DNA of 64,000 bases from Afipia sp. (GCA_024707075.1 JANQAK010000001.1:1200001-1264000); one strand, 5' to 3'; shown: positions 1 through 10,798, numbered from the stretch's first letter. Notes: generated by a model not told the origin, from the letters alone. Program-made: numbers and translations.

Positions 1-574
1 GAATTGAAATGGCTTCCGCCAGCGCAATGGTGGCGTCGAGGTTGAGACCTTTCAGCAAACCGTCGCGCGCGATGTCGGTGAAAATGATCGCGGCGACACC
101 CGCGTCCTCAAAGCGTTTTGCGATGTCGAGCGCGGTCACGGTGGAGGTTTCCGCCCAGCCCTCGACCGCGACCTTGCCGTCGCGCGCGTCGAGGCCGACC
201 GCGACCTGGCTCGGAAATTTTGTCGCAGCCTCCTTCACCAGCGCCGGATCGCGCACTGCCGCCGTGCCGATGATGACGCGCCGGATGCCCTTATCCAGCC
301 AGGCCTCAACGGTGGCGAGGTCGCGGATACCGCCGCCGAGCTGCACCGGAAACTTCACCACCTTGAGCATCGCCTCGACCGCCTGCGCATTCATCGGCTT
401 GCCGGCGAATGCGCCGTCAAGATCGACCACATGCAGATATTCGAAGCCTTGCATTTCGAACGTTTTCGCCTGCGCGGCGGGGTCGAGGTTGAACACGGTC
501 GCGCGCGCCATGTCGCCTTGTTCAAGGCGCACGCATTGGCCGTTCTTCAGATCGATGGCGGGAAAGAGGATCAT
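1..574 (-). CDS. hisA: Phosphoribosylformimino-5-aminoimidazole carboxamide ribotide isomerase, 3' end cut by window edge
   Basis: HisA opens the ring of the ProFAR aminoaldose to PRFAR in histidine biosynthesis; it is a cytoplasmic TIM barrel. On the minus strand the ATG at 574 begins [17 protein letters not shown], the family's standard N-terminus with the catalytic Asp in PAIDL. Further on come [15 protein letters not shown] and FTDIARDG, the second catalytic Asp region. About 191 codons are present of roughly 245, so the C-terminal fifth lies outside the window. It follows hisH, from which it is separated by a GC-rich palindromic repeat, and probably shares the his transcript. Function is secure from motifs; the end cannot be judged. 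Confidence 0.95.
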   Translation of the reverse strand, partial: MILFPAIDLKNGQCVRLEQGDMARATVFNLDPAAQAKTFEMQGFEYLHVVDLDGAFAGKPMNAQAVEAMLKVVKFPVQLGGGIRDLATVEAWLDKGIRRVIIGTAAVRDPALVKEAATKFPSQVAVGLDARDGKVAVEGWAETSTVTALDIAKRFEDAGVAAIIFTDIARDGLLKGLNLDATIALAEAISI

Positions 575-615
575 TGGAATTTTCTGAAAACGGGAAAGAC
601 GATATGCGCAGAGAG

Positions 616-750
616 TCCCCCCTCCCCCCGCCTTGCGGTGGGGAGGGGTCGGGGGTGGGGGGCGCTTATTGAAATTGAAAGTTGCCCCCCACCCCGACGC
701 CTTTGGCGTCGACCCTCCCCACCACTCGCAAGAGCTCGCGGGGGAGGGAG
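616..750. repeat. GC-rich palindromic intergenic repeat between hisH and hisA
   Basis: The segment is made of C-rich then G-rich runs that can pair (for example the CCTCCCCCCGCC run near 620 with GGGGGAGGG near 740, and the GGGGTGGGG/CCCCACCCC pair around 655-695). It would form a long branched hairpin in RNA. It resembles the dispersed palindromic elements of Bradyrhizobium-type genomes and the element between hslV and hslU in this window. No coding potential is seen. Confidence 0.6.
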
Positions 751-775
751 AACTCAGCAATCTGCGAGGACGCCA

Positions 776-1425
776 TCACGGCTTCCACTTCAGAAAGTTC
801 GAGATCAGCGCCAATCCGAAGCGCTGGCTTTTCTCGGGATGAAACTGCGTGCCGATGGCAGTGTCCTTGGCGACGATCGCGGTCACCGGCCCGCCGTAGT
901 CGGCGCGCGCGACGACGTCGGCCTCGTTGACCGCATTCAGGTGATACGAGTGCACGAAATAGGCGTGACGGCCCTTGTCGCCGAGCGGAAGACGCTCCAG
1001 CACCGGATGCTCACGCACCAGATCGAGGGTGTTCCAGCCCATGTGCGGAATTTTCAGGTTTTCCTCGCGTGGCGAAATCTTCACGACATCACCCGCGATC
1101 CAGTTAAGGCCCGGCGTGGTGACGTATTCCTTGCCCTGCGTCGCCATCAACTGCATGCCGACACAGATGCCAAAAAAAGGTCTGGCCTTGTCGCGCACCG
1201 CCTCCGTCATGGCCTCGACCATGCCGTCCAGAGAATCAGGCCCTTGCGGCAATCCGCGAACGCGCCGACACCGGGCAGGACAATCCGGTCGGCGCGGAAG
1301 ACCGCTTCGGGATCACGCGTCACCATGATTTTCTGCGGCTGGTCCATGCTGCGCGCGGCGCGTTCGAAAGCCTTCGCCGCCGAGTGCAGGTTGCCGGATC
1401 CATAATCGATGATGGCAACGCTCAA
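776..1425 (-). pseudogene. hisH: Imidazole glycerol phosphate synthase glutaminase subunit, frameshifted
   Basis: HisH is the glutaminase that feeds ammonia to HisF. The first frame starts at a TTG at 1425 ([12 protein letters not shown], then [14 protein letters not shown]) and breaks near 1236. The second frame continues [10 protein letters not shown], the nucleophile motif GICVGMQL and the closing FHPEKS with the catalytic His and Glu. Restoring one G (CTGATTCTC to CTGGATTCTC) gives a full-length protein of about 215 residues with the whole triad. The start overlaps the stop of the DUF2628 gene by four bases, suggesting translational coupling. Because hisA and hisB are intact and the lesion is a single base beside GATTC, a sequencing error is more likely than a true pseudogene. 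Confidence 0.88.
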
Positions 1426-1925
1426 CGCGGCGCTCCGGGTTCGGGAAACAGGCCGATGATGCCTTGCGGCTGCGCGATGGACGCGCGCGGCAGCGGCGGC
1501 GGCGAAGCCGTGGTGCCGCGGTCATTGCTTTGCGCGGTCTTTGCATTCCAGCGCTCGAAGAAGCGCCGCTCCGCGGCTTCTTCCGAATCCGCCACCACAA
1601 TATCGAGCTGCCGCCATTTGCGCCGCGACAGCTTCCAGCGGCGCAGCGATCCAGCCTCGAGCCCGACCAAGAACGCAAACACCACCATAACCACAAGCCG
1701 CGGTCCGGCTCCAACGCCGAGCGACCACATCGCGATTTCAGCGGCCAGCGAGATCGCGAGATAACCGAGCAGCGCCAGCCACAGCCGGTGCCAGATCAGC
1801 CAGATGATCGCGGCGGCGAACGCCCAGAAATAAAATCCATCGCGCACGAACACCAGCTTGTCCGGCGTGGTGCGAACGTCGGTGGCGTAGTAGCTCGCCG
1901 GGGCGTGGACCGTGTAAACCGCCAT
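1422..1925 (-). CDS. DUF2628 family small membrane protein in the his operon
   Basis: A 167-residue protein with a short N-terminal part (MAVYTVHAP) followed by three hydrophobic segments at about residues 33-50, 52-70 and 76-92, then a charged tail rich in Arg and Pro. The pattern fits the DUF2628 family, whose function is unknown. It lies between hisB and hisH on the same strand, overlapping the hisH start by four bases and 101 bases after hisB. The placement suggests co-transcription with histidine genes, which does not by itself assign a role. The family call is from recollection of this position in related genomes and the tail composition. Confidence 0.8.
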   Translation of the reverse strand: MAVYTVHAPASYYATDVRTTPDKLVFVRDGFYFWAFAAAIIWLIWHRLWLALLGYLAISLAAEIAMWSLGVGAGPRLVVMVVFAFLVGLEAGSLRRWKLSRRKWRQLDIVVADSEEAAERRFFERWNAKTAQSNDRGTTASPPPLPRASIAQPQGIIGLFPEPGAPR

Positions 1926-2026
1926 GATCGTTCTCCGGAACCTCGTTCGAACCAGCTATAAATCGAACTGCGACCGCTGGTTGAAAAGCGAACGACAGCG
2001 CATGACCGGCATGCGCTGCGTCCAAA

Positions 2027-2620
2027 TCAGCCGCCGAGCTGGCCCTTGGTGGACGGCACTTCGCCCGCGGTTCGCGGGTCGATCGCCACCGCCGCGCGCA
2101 ACGCACGCGCCAGTCCCTTGAAGCAGGACTCGGCGATGTGATGGCTGTTCTCGCCATACAGCGTCTCGACGTGCAGCGTCACGCCCGCGTTCATCGAAAA
2201 GGCATGAAACCACTCGCGCACCAGTTCGGTGTCGAACTCGCCGATCTTGTGTCGCGGAAACGCGACCTTGAACACGAGCACGGAACGGCCGGAAATATCG
2301 ATCACGACGCGCGACAGCGTTTCGTCCATCGGCATGTGGACGCCCGCGTAACGAGTGATGCCCTTCATGTCCCCGAGCGCCTGCTTCACGGCCTGGCCGA
2401 GCGCGATGCCGACATCCTCCGTGGTGTGGTGATGATCGACATGGAGATCGCCCACGGCCTTGACGGTGATATCAATACGCGAATGCCGCGCCAGCAGATC
2501 CAGCATGTGGTCGAAGAATCCGATGCCGGTCGCGACATCGGACACGCCGGTTCCGTCCAGATTGACCGACACCTGGACGTCGGTTTCCTTGGTCTTGCGC
2601 TTGATGGTGGCCGTGCGCAT
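2027..2620 (-). CDS. hisB: Imidazoleglycerol-phosphate dehydratase
   Basis: HisB removes water from imidazoleglycerol phosphate to give imidazole acetol phosphate. The 197-residue length matches the monofunctional bacterial enzyme without the phosphatase domain. The metal-binding histidine motifs are visible: [14 protein letters not shown] near residue 35, [15 protein letters not shown] near 60-74, and the second half with SFKG-type C-terminal motif [12 protein letters not shown]. It is the first gene of the minus-strand his group here, diverging from hslV across 190 bases, so the shared interval should contain both promoters. Confidence 0.96.
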   Translation of the reverse strand: MRTATIKRKTKETDVQVSVNLDGTGVSDVATGIGFFDHMLDLLARHSRIDITVKAVGDLHVDHHHTTEDVGIALGQAVKQALGDMKGITRYAGVHMPMDETLSRVVIDISGRSVLVFKVAFPRHKIGEFDTELVREWFHAFSMNAGVTLHVETLYGENSHHIAESCFKGLARALRAAVAIDPRTAGEVPSTKGQLGG

Positions 2621-2810
2621 GAAAAGTGCTCGCTCGCTGGAAAATGCTCTGGAATGAGCGCCCTTTTAACAGGCGCATGACACCTTCGCTACTGCGGGAT
2701 GAAGCGAAATTCGCCAGAGTTTTCAGATATGGTGACCGGAAATTGCCAGGACGGAGGCCGATTGCATCCGGGAACGCCAGTGCCTAGATCAGGGCCTCAA
2801 CGAGGTATTC

Positions 2811-3377
2811 ATGCACTCATCACAGCCTGAGGTCTGGCACGGGACCACCATTCTCACGGTCCGCAAGGGCGGCAAGGTGGTCATCGGCGGCGACGGCCAA
2901 GTCTCCATCGGCCAGACGGTCATCAAATCCAACGCCAAAAAGGTCCGAAAACTCGGCAAGGGCCAAGGAGGCTATGACGTCATCGGCGGCTTCGCCGGGG
3001 CCACCGCCGACGCCTTCACCCTGTTCGAACGGCTGGAAGCCAAGCTCGAGCAGTATCCCGGCCAGTTGACCCGCGCTGCTGTCGAACTCGCAAAGGACTG
3101 GCGCACGGATCGCTATCTGCGCCGTCTCGAAGCCATGATGATCGTGGCCGACAAGGATGTCTCGCTGGTGCTCACCGGAACCGGCGACGTGCTGGAACCC
3201 GAGCAGGGCGTGATGGCGATCGGCTCCGGCGGCAATTATGCCCTTGCCGCTGCGCGGGCACTTGTAGACACCGACAAGGACGCCGAAACCATCGTGCGCC
3301 GCGCGCTCGACATCGCCGCCGACATCTGTGTCTACACCAATCGCAACATCACGATCGAAACGCTGACGAGCGGCTGA
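2811..3377 (+). CDS. hslV: ATP-dependent protease subunit HslV
   Basis: HslV (ClpQ) is the peptidase of the HslUV two-component protease, a dodecamer related to the proteasome beta subunit. The 188-residue product begins [19 protein letters not shown]. The catalytic Thr is in HGTTIL and is exposed after removal of the short propeptide. [12 protein letters not shown] and the later [14 protein letters not shown] are family signatures. It is followed by hslU 164 bases downstream, with a palindromic repeat in between, so the two may be co-transcribed with the repeat in the mRNA. The start is supported by the conserved propeptide length. Confidence 0.97.
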   Translation: MHSSQPEVWHGTTILTVRKGGKVVIGGDGQVSIGQTVIKSNAKKVRKLGKGQGGYDVIGGFAGATADAFTLFERLEAKLEQYPGQLTRAAVELAKDWRTDRYLRRLEAMMIVADKDVSLVLTGTGDVLEPEQGVMAIGSGGNYALAAARALVDTDKDAETIVRRALDIAADICVYTNRNITIETLTSG

Positions 3378-3385
3378 TTCTTACT

Positions 3386-3529
3386 TCCCCTCTCCCCTTG
3401 TGGGAGAGGGGGCTGAGCCACGAAGTGGCGAAGCGGGTGAGGGGTCGCATCCTTGCCTATACCCCTCACCCGGCGCGTTGCTCACTGCGTTCGCAACACG
3501 TCACCCTCTCCGACAAGGGGAGAGGGGAA
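3386..3529. repeat. Palindromic intergenic repeat between hslV and hslU
   Basis: The ends are inverted copies: CCCCTCTCCCCTTGTGGGAG at the left and the complementary CTCTCCGACAAGGGGAGAGG at the right. Inner pairs are GGGTGAGGGGT and ACCCCTCACCC. The whole can fold into one long hairpin of about 140 nt. It lies in frame upstream of hslU without a stop, which lengthens the open frame but is not coding. Similar elements are dispersed in related genomes. Confidence 0.75.
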
Positions 3530-3541
3530 AAGCAGAAGACC

Positions 3542-4843
<1,302 letters not shown>

Positions 4844-4876
4844 GCTTTGAAACTCAGTTCGCCCCATACAACGAGC

Positions 4877-4968
4877 CGTCATACGCGGGCTTGACCCGCG
4901 TATCCATCATTCTCCATGAGAATGTTTGCGAAGCAGATGGATTGCCGGGTCAAGTTCGGCAATGACAG
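4877..4968. repeat. Dispersed imperfect palindrome (CGTCAT...AATGACAG type)
   Basis: The left arm reads GCCGTCATACGCGGGCTTGA and includes CCCGCGTATCCATC; the right arm is its imperfect complement GATGGATTGCCGGGTCAAG followed by GGCAATGACAG. A close copy is at 63509-63592, and a related one at 46836-46932. In this window it separates hslU from the convergent Smr gene, where it may also act as a transcription stop. Confidence 0.7.
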
Positions 4969-4975
4969 CTCCGTG

Positions 4976-5560
4976 CTACCTCGCCCGTCGCACCCGTACG
5001 TAAAGCGCGCCCTCGCCGCCGTGTCCGATATGCGCTTCCTCAAAGCCGACCACAAAGCTGCGGAATTCCGGCAGGCCGAGCCAGTGCGGGACCTGACGCC
5101 GCAAGATGCCGCGCTCGGACTCCGGTCCCACTGTGCGCCCCTTGCCGGTGATGACGAGAACGAACGTCATCCCGTTCTCATGGGCATGATACAGAAAGTT
5201 CAGCAGCACGCGATGCGCCTTGGTCTGTGTCATGCCGTGCAGATCGAGCCGCGCGTCGATGTCCTTGCGTCCGCGCGACAACTGCGAACGCTCGCGACGG
5301 CCTAGCGGCGCAAGCGGTGGCGGCGCCGGAGGTGCTGCCGGAATTTTCCGGGTGATGGCAGGAGATTTCAACGCCGACACCGGCTTTGCTGCAACCGTCG
5401 GTTCCTCCATCGCTTCCATGGACGCCTTTGGTGCGCGAGGCCTCTTGCGCAGCGGCTTCGCCTGCTTCGTGACGTTTTCCCATAGCTCAAGCTCTTCACG
5501 GCTGAGCGCGCGCTTGCGCCGCGTCACATGAGGCGGATCGAGAACCGGCGGACGCTTCAT
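4976..5560 (-). CDS. Smr/MutS2-C domain protein
   Basis: A 194-residue protein. The N-terminal half is basic and Pro/Ala-rich, with low complexity around residues 70-85. The C-terminal half is an Smr domain: the conserved DLHGMTQTKA near residue 107 and the ITGKGR motif near 137 are the nucleic-acid-binding or nicking residues of the family. Its start overlaps the mltA stop by four bases (ATGA), so it is translated with mltA. The biological role of stand-alone alphaproteobacterial Smr proteins is not settled; a nuclease or RNA-processing role is the family expectation. Confidence 0.9.
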   Translation of the reverse strand: MKRPPVLDPPHVTRRKRALSREELELWENVTKQAKPLRKRPRAPKASMEAMEEPTVAAKPVSALKSPAITRKIPAAPPAPPPLAPLGRRERSQLSRGRKDIDARLDLHGMTQTKAHRVLLNFLYHAHENGMTFVLVITGKGRTVGPESERGILRRQVPHWLGLPEFRSFVVGFEEAHIGHGGEGALYVRVRRAR

Positions 5561-7296
5561 CGGCGATAACGCATGCGGCGCTGATGCCGCGAACGGCGCG
5601 GCGTCTCGGGTTTCATAGTCGCTGTTGCAGTCGTATCCGGCGCGGCTTTTGGGCGAGCTTCCGGCAATGGCACCACCGGGGCGATCGGGACTTGAGCGGA
5701 TGCTGCGGCAACCGGAGTTGTCGATGGCGCGGCTTGCTTTTGCGCAGAAGCCGGCTGATCCTTTTGCTGATCCTTGGATTGATCTTTAGGCGCGTCCCTG
5801 GACTGCTCCTTCGGAACGTCCTTTGTGTTTTCCTTGGGCGCTTCCTTTGCGGCCTCCCTGGCAGCCTCCTTCACCAGTTCCTTCTGCGGAAACAGCTTTG
5901 CAATGGTGGCCGACGGCCGGTCTTCCGGCAGCGGCATGGTCTTGCCGCGCTCAAGGGGATCGAGACTTTTCGGCAGTAGCATCACAAAGCGCGCGGGATT
6001 TTTCAGGCGGCCCGCGACGCGACCGGCATCCGCGCCGGCGCCGAAGTAAATATCCGCGCGCGCGGGGCCGATGATCGCGGAGCCTGTGTCCTGCGCGACC
6101 ATCAGGCGGCGGAACGGCGTGTTGGATGCATCCGACTCGATCGGCAGATTGCCTTCGATGAAAAACGGCGTGCCGTAGACATGCAATGATTTGTCGACCG
6201 CGATGGAACGGCCCGCCGTCAACGGCACGCCCTGCGCGCCGACGGCTTCGTCGGTCGCGGACAGCAAGACCTCGCGAAAGAAAACATAGGAGCGGTTCTG
6301 GCGGCGCAGTTCTTTCGCGGCGTCCGGACTTTGCTCCATGTACTCGCGGATCTTCTGCATCGACATCTGGTCTTTGGGAATGATGTTGCGCTCGATCAGG
6401 ACGCGGCCGACCGGCGTATAGGGATAGCCGTTATGCGCGTCGTAATTGATGCGCACCATGGATCCGTCCTCGAGACGAATCCGCGCCGAACCCTGAATCT
6501 GGATGAACAGCAGGTCCGTCTGGCTTTTCAGCCAGACCACCTCAAGCCCCCGCCCCGCAATCGCACCATCCTCGATCTGGGCGCGATCGTAATACGGCAC
6601 CAGCTTGCGCCGGCCGATCTTGCGGAACACCTGCCCCTTGTTGGGCATGCTGGCATTGGCCTGCGAATAGCCGCGCACGAACAGGTTCGACGGCCGCCGA
6701 TACACCGGCACGGTGTAGACATCGGTCTGCACCCGCGAGCCATCGACAATCGGCTCGTAGTAGCCGGTGACAAAACCCGCCTCTTCACCGACGCGCGATA
6801 TTTGCAATGGAATGAAATTCTTTTCGAAGAATTCGCGCGCTTTCGCGCTGTCCGAAATATCTTCGGCGCGCGCCGCGATGCAGGGTTCGCGCAGCGAGGT
6901 GCCGAGCGCCTTGCTGTCCGCGAGCGGGCCTTTCTGCGCGGCAATCGGCTTGCAGCTTGCGCGAAAGGTTTTGAAGGCCGGCAGCGCATCATCGTCGGCC
7001 CAGCCCGTGACGGCGCTCCAGTTCAGCGGCGCGTACTGGCTCTCGGGAAATTGCAGCGGCCAGAGAACCGGCCCGCGCTTGTGAACTTCGTGAGGATGAT
7101 GGGCGTGGTGATGGCCCGCAGATCGGGTGTGGGCGCTCCGGGCACTGGCATCGGTGATGGCAAGGGCGGCGGTTGCGAGCAGTCCGGCCGCTCCGGCGCC
7201 AAGCCAGGCACCGAAACGCGGCGCATGCGTGCCGGTCTTATTGCCCGCTTTCCGTCCCAACCAGCTTCCAGTTCGGATCGCGCGAAGCGATGTCAC
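5557..7296 (-). CDS. mltA: Membrane-bound lytic murein transglycosylase A (MltA/3D domain)
   Basis: MltA cleaves the glycan strands of peptidoglycan to 1,6-anhydromuropeptides. A hydrophobic segment (AWLGAGAAGLLATAALA) is followed by a His-rich stretch and the MltA domain with GFVTGYYEPIVDGS. The 3D domain has TGSAIIGPARADIYFG, whose Asp residues are the catalytic region. The last 120 residues form a long Lys/Glu/Asp/Pro/Gln-rich tail and a basic C-terminus. The start is uncertain: the frame is open to an ATG at 7347, but that overlaps the upstream Tim44 gene by 110 bases. A GTG at 7296 or TTG at 7260 is more economical. It is coupled to the Smr gene downstream. Confidence 0.9.
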   Translation of the reverse strand: MTSLRAIRTGSWLGRKAGNKTGTHAPRFGAWLGAGAAGLLATAALAITDASARSAHTRSAGHHHAHHPHEVHKRGPVLWPLQFPESQYAPLNWSAVTGWADDDALPAFKTFRASCKPIAAQKGPLADSKALGTSLREPCIAARAEDISDSAKAREFFEKNFIPLQISRVGEEAGFVTGYYEPIVDGSRVQTDVYTVPVYRRPSNLFVRGYSQANASMPNKGQVFRKIGRRKLVPYYDRAQIEDGAIAGRGLEVVWLKSQTDLLFIQIQGSARIRLEDGSMVRINYDAHNGYPYTPVGRVLIERNIIPKDQMSMQKIREYMEQSPDAAKELRRQNRSYVFFREVLLSATDEAVGAQGVPLTAGRSIAVDKSLHVYGTPFFIEGNLPIESDASNTPFRRLMVAQDTGSAIIGPARADIYFGAGADAGRVAGRLKNPARFVMLLPKSLDPLERGKTMPLPEDRPSATIAKLFPQKELVKEAAREAAKEAPKENTKDVPKEQSRDAPKDQSKDQQKDQPASAQKQAAPSTTPVAAASAQVPIAPVVPLPEARPKAAPDTTATATMKPETPRRSRHQRRMRYRR

Positions 7297-7939
7297 GGGC
7301 GAAGGTCCAGACATCTGTGACATCGGTGAGCTTTTCCGGGTTGCCATCGACGACGGTGCCAGTCTTGTCGCGTGTCACCGAGATCATCTGCGACACGAAG
7401 CGGACGGTGATCTGCGCGGCGCGGTCCCGCGTTTCGGCGTTGACGATTTCTGCCTTGTCGATCGACGCGAAACGGGTCTCGACCTTTTCTCCGCGCTGTT
7501 CGCGTTCCTTGATCGCCGTCTCGAATCCCTCATAGACCTCGGACGACAACAGATCCTTCAGCGCACGACGTTCGCCATTGGCGAAAGCCAGCACGATCAT
7601 CTCATAAGCGCTCTTCGCGCCCGTGATGAAATGCTGCGCATCGAACGAGGGATCGGTGGCCGCGATCTGGTCCAGCCCGCGCGCCAGCGTGGAACCGGGT
7701 TCCGCGATGCCCTTCCAGCGGTCAGGTGCAACGACCGGTTCCGCCGATGGTGCCAGCGGCACCTGGTCGATGGTCTTGCCGGGCATCGGCACAACATTGT
7801 CGGGCGCGCCTCGCAAGACGTCGCGCGCGGCGCGATCGAACGGCGGACGCTCATCGCCGGTGCGTTGTCCCAGCACATTGCGCAGCCGCAAGAAAATGAA
7901 GACGGCCAGCGCCAGAAAAATGATCGTATAAATATCCAC
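7238..7939 (-). CDS. Tim44/TimA-like membrane-anchored protein
   Basis: The 233-residue product starts MDIYTIIFLALAVFIFLRL, a single N-terminal membrane anchor, followed by a Pro/Arg-rich linker and a Tim44-like domain from about residue 85 (FDAQHFITGAKSAYEMIVLAF onward to DVWTFARDIASRDPNWKLV). Such proteins stand beside secB and mltA in alphaproteobacteria and resemble the C-terminal domain of mitochondrial Tim44. In bacteria they are thought to be envelope-associated adaptors, but their partner is not established. It diverges from secB across 421 bases. Confidence 0.9.
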   Translation of the reverse strand: MDIYTIIFLALAVFIFLRLRNVLGQRTGDERPPFDRAARDVLRGAPDNVVPMPGKTIDQVPLAPSAEPVVAPDRWKGIAEPGSTLARGLDQIAATDPSFDAQHFITGAKSAYEMIVLAFANGERRALKDLLSSEVYEGFETAIKEREQRGEKVETRFASIDKAEIVNAETRDRAAQITVRFVSQMISVTRDKTGTVVDGNPEKLTDVTDVWTFARDIASRDPNWKLVGTESGQ

Positions 7940-8360
7940 GTCGCATTCACTTTCTGATCGGCGCCGCCCGAGAGATATCCCGGCTCGAAGGGATCACCCG
8001 GGCGCTTGCCAATACCATGTAGGCACGAAACCCATTCCAGCCAACACGGCTTTATGTCGCTATGAGTCGCGTCAATCCCCGCGCTCCTGAAACGCCCAAA
8101 AAGCGGCGTTTCCGGGCATCCACGACCGCCGTTTAGGCCGATTCTACCCGATCCGGCGGTTGCGGCCAACCGAAACGCAGCGGAATAAGGCCATCGTCCT
8201 TGTCGAATGAGGCAAGGCTATGATAGCCACTCGCCCCGACAAGGGCGCGCGCCCATTCCGGGGGCAACCTTAACGGCCGCCGGCGCGTTTTTGGCAGGCC
8301 AATCCCGACCGGGACGCTCGATTTGCGATCCCACATCCACATTCTCGGAGAGATCAATTC
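7940..8360. other. Gene-free divergent interval between the Tim44-like gene and secB
   Basis: The 421 bases contain no open frame that looks coding. They should hold the two divergent promoters. A short hairpin-like GCGCTCCTGAAACGCC / AAAAAGCGGCGTTTCCGG is visible near 8080-8120. Further than that I see no recognisable operator or RNA motif. Confidence 0.5.
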
Positions 8361-8840
8361 ATGACCAACGGCAATGGCGCTCCTCTCGAGAATAACGCTC
8401 CGCCCCAGCTCAATATCATGGCGCAGTACATCAAGGATTTCTCGTTCGAGAATCCGAATTCGCCGAACTCACTGGCGGCCCAGGAGCAGCAGCCGGCGAT
8501 CAGCATCCAGATCAATGTGACCGCCACCGCTATCGCCGAAAACGACTTCGAAGTGGCGCTCACCATCGAAGGCAAGGCTGAAAACGAGAGCCTGCTGCTG
8601 TTCGGCTTCGAGCTGGTCTATGGCGGCATCTTCCGCATCGTGAATGTGCCGCAGGAGAGCCTGCATCCGTTCATCATGATCGAATGCCCGCGGCTGCTGT
8701 TTCCGTTCGCCCGCGAAATCGTGGCGTCGGCCGTGCGCAATGGCGGTTTCCCGCCGCTGATGCTCGATCCGGTGGATTTCGTCGGCCTCTACCGCCAGAA
8801 CATGGCGCGTCAGGCCGAGCAGCAGATCAACCCGAACTAA
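8361..8840 (+). CDS. secB: Protein-export chaperone SecB
   Basis: SecB is a homotetrameric cytosolic chaperone that keeps precursor proteins unfolded and hands them to SecA. The 159-residue protein has the family features in order: [14 protein letters not shown] near residue 22, the beta-sheet core with [40 protein letters not shown] near 105, and [13 protein letters not shown] near 128. GAGAGATCA upstream at about 8347 gives a plausible ribosome binding site. It converges on dnaQ with only seven bases between the stops. Confidence 0.97.
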   Translation: MTNGNGAPLENNAPPQLNIMAQYIKDFSFENPNSPNSLAAQEQQPAISIQINVTATAIAENDFEVALTIEGKAENESLLLFGFELVYGGIFRIVNVPQESLHPFIMIECPRLLFPFAREIVASAVRNGGFPPLMLDPVDFVGLYRQNMARQAEQQINPN

Positions 8841-8847
8841 GCTCGCT

Positions 8848-9543
8848 TCAAGAGTCTTTTGAAAATTCGTTCCAGATCGGCGCGCCGCCGAGCGTCGCGA
8901 CGAAAGCCGCATGGGCTGCGGCGTCGGCTTCGCTGATTCGCGGCGCGAGCGGCGTCTCGCGCTGCCGACGAGGCGCATCGGTCTGCCCGATGCTGAACGA
9001 GGCGCGGGTCTCCGACAGGATAAGCTGCGACTGCCGCGCGCCAATCAGGTCGATGTAAACTTCCGCGAGCAACTCTGCGTCAAGCAATGCGCCGTGCTTG
9101 GTGCGGCGGGAGTTGTCGATGGCGTAACGCGAGCACAGATCGTCGAGCCGGTTCGACACGCCGGGATGCTTGCGGCGCGCCAGCGTTAGCGTGTCGACCA
9201 AGCGATCACGCGGAATCGCTCCGCGCTTGATCCGGTCAAGTTCGGCATTGATGAAGCCGATGTCGAACGAAGCATTGTGGATGACCAGCGGCGCATCGCC
9301 GATGAAGGTCAGAAACTCTTCCGCCACGGCCACGAACAGCGGCTTGTCCGCCAGAAATTCGGACGACAGCCCATGAACCGCGAACGCCTCCTGCGGCATG
9401 TCGCGTTCGGGATTGAGATAGACGTGGAACGTCTGCCCGGTCGGCATGCGATTGACCATCTCGACGCAACCGATCTCGACCAGGCGATCGCCGCGCAACG
9501 GATCAAGGCCTGTGGTTTCGGTATCGAGAACGATTTCACGCAT
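8848..9543 (-). CDS. dnaQ: DNA polymerase III subunit epsilon
   Basis: DnaQ is the 3'-5' proofreading exonuclease of the replicative polymerase. The 231-residue protein starts MREIVLDTETTGLDPLRG, which is exonuclease motif I with both metal-binding acids. Motif II is LVIHNASFDIGFINAEL near residue 90, and motif III is TKHGALLDAELLAEVY near 150 with the DEDDh His and Asp. The C-terminal part that binds the alpha subunit is present. It is the distal gene of the minus-strand group ppdk-regulator-maf-coaE-dnaQ leading away from the predicted origin. Confidence 0.97.
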   Translation of the reverse strand: MREIVLDTETTGLDPLRGDRLVEIGCVEMVNRMPTGQTFHVYLNPERDMPQEAFAVHGLSSEFLADKPLFVAVAEEFLTFIGDAPLVIHNASFDIGFINAELDRIKRGAIPRDRLVDTLTLARRKHPGVSNRLDDLCSRYAIDNSRRTKHGALLDAELLAEVYIDLIGARQSQLILSETRASFSIGQTDAPRRQRETPLAPRISEADAAAHAAFVATLGGAPIWNEFSKDS

Positions 9544-9567
9544 GGCTTGATGGAACCAGGTTACGAA

Positions 9568-10188
9568 TCAGCTTCGTCGTTTCGGCATCTTAACGACTTC
9601 CCGCAGGATTTCACCGATCCGCTGCCGCACCGGCTCCAGCCCGTGGGAGGTGTCCACCACAAAATCCGCGCGCTTGCGCTTTTCCTCATCGGGAATCTGC
9701 CGCGCCAGGATCGCATCCAGCTTGTCAGGCGTCATGTTGTCCCGCGCCAGAATACGCTCGCGCTGAACGTCGGGCGCCGTCGTCACCACCACCACCGCAT
9801 CGACGCGCTTTTCGCCGCCGGTTTCATACAACAATGGCACATCGAGCACCGCCACCGGCGCGCCGGACTTTTCCGCGTCGCTGAGGAATTTCAACTGATG
9901 GCTGCGCAGCATCGGATGCACGATGGTCTCGAGCCGCTTCATCGCTTCGGGATTGTTGACGACCATCGCCGACAGCTTTTGCCGGTCGACTTTGCCATCG
10001 ACGGTGCTGCCGGGAAACGCCGCCTCGACAGCCGGCACCGCCTCGCCCTCATAGACCTTGTGAACGGTGGCATCCGCGTCATAGACCGGCACGCCCGCTT
10101 CCTCGAACAGCTTGGCGGTGGTGGATTTGCCCATCCCGATCGAACCCGTCAGACCCAGCAGCAACATCGGCACGTCTCTCGTCGTCAT
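9568..10188 (-). CDS. coaE: Dephospho-CoA kinase
   Basis: CoaE phosphorylates the ribose 3'-OH of dephospho-CoA, the last step of coenzyme A synthesis. The P-loop is [13 protein letters not shown] near residue 11. [14 protein letters not shown] follows near residue 36, and VPLLYETGG near 120 is the CoA-binding signature. The start at 10188 overlaps the maf stop as ATGA, indicating coupling; an internal ATG at 10167 is the alternative and would begin MLLLGLTGS. Length, 206 residues, is normal. Confidence 0.95.
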   Translation of the reverse strand: MTTRDVPMLLLGLTGSIGMGKSTTAKLFEEAGVPVYDADATVHKVYEGEAVPAVEAAFPGSTVDGKVDRQKLSAMVVNNPEAMKRLETIVHPMLRSHQLKFLSDAEKSGAPVAVLDVPLLYETGGEKRVDAVVVVTTAPDVQRERILARDNMTPDKLDAILARQIPDEEKRKRADFVVDTSHGLEPVRQRIGEILREVVKMPKRRS

Positions 10189-10793
10189 ACAGCCAGCAAG
10201 TTGCGGCTGCGCAGGAAATCAAGCAACGGCAGCAGCGGCAATCCCAGAATCGTGAAGTGGTCGCCGTCGATCCGCTCGAACAGATGCACGCCGGTCTTTT
10301 CCAACTGGTACGCGCCGACGCTGGCGGTGACGGCGTCGCCGGCTTCATCGATATAGGCGGCGATCTCGTTGCTGGTCAGACGCCGCATGGTCATGCGGGC
10401 CACGCTGACGTGGGAAAAGAGTGGGACGCTATCCTTTGCCACGCTGACCGCGCTGTGCAATTCATGAGTCTGTCCGGCCAACTGACCGATCTGTACTGCT
10501 GCCGCAGCGCGATCCGCAGGTTTGCTGAACAGCCGCGCGCCGAGCGCAAGGGTCTGGTCGGCGCCGACAACATATCGACCTGGATGTTTCGCGGAGGCGA
10601 ATTTCGCTTTTTCCGTCGCGAGAAGAGCAGCGATCTCGCCGGGCTGCGTCAGGCCGGAGCTTTGCTGGATGGCACGTTCGTCAATGTCCGCCGGAATGGT
10701 CTCGACGGCGATACCCGCATTCGCAAGCAGGCTGCGGCGCACGGCGCTTTGCGACGCTAGGATCAACGGTTGCCGCTCACGCCACAGCGTCAT
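10185..10793 (-). CDS. maf: Maf-family nucleotide pyrophosphatase
   Basis: Maf proteins hydrolyse non-canonical or modified nucleoside triphosphates and are linked to septum control. Starting at 10793 ([21 protein letters not shown]) gives 202 residues; the open frame extends upstream into the neighbouring gene. The signature [11 protein letters not shown] near residue 14, the catalytic [12 protein letters not shown] near 76, and the [19 protein letters not shown] / ILGLPL end are all present. This end is closer to the YceF subgroup than to dTTPases, by inference only. It lies 5 bases after the PPDK regulator gene and overlaps coaE by four bases. Confidence 0.93.
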   Translation of the reverse strand: MTLWRERQPLILASQSAVRRSLLANAGIAVETIPADIDERAIQQSSGLTQPGEIAALLATEKAKFASAKHPGRYVVGADQTLALGARLFSKPADRAAAAVQIGQLAGQTHELHSAVSVAKDSVPLFSHVSVARMTMRRLTSNEIAAYIDEAGDAVTASVGAYQLEKTGVHLFERIDGDHFTILGLPLLPLLDFLRSRNLLAV

Positions 10794-10798
10794 CGCAA

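Noticed and set aside
3398-3541. Upstream extension of hslU
   Set aside because: Runs through the palindromic repeat; the HslU family N-terminus starts at 3542.
4916-5305. Plus-strand open frame over a repeat and the Smr gene
   Set aside because: Starts in the dispersed repeat and continues antisense to the Smr gene.
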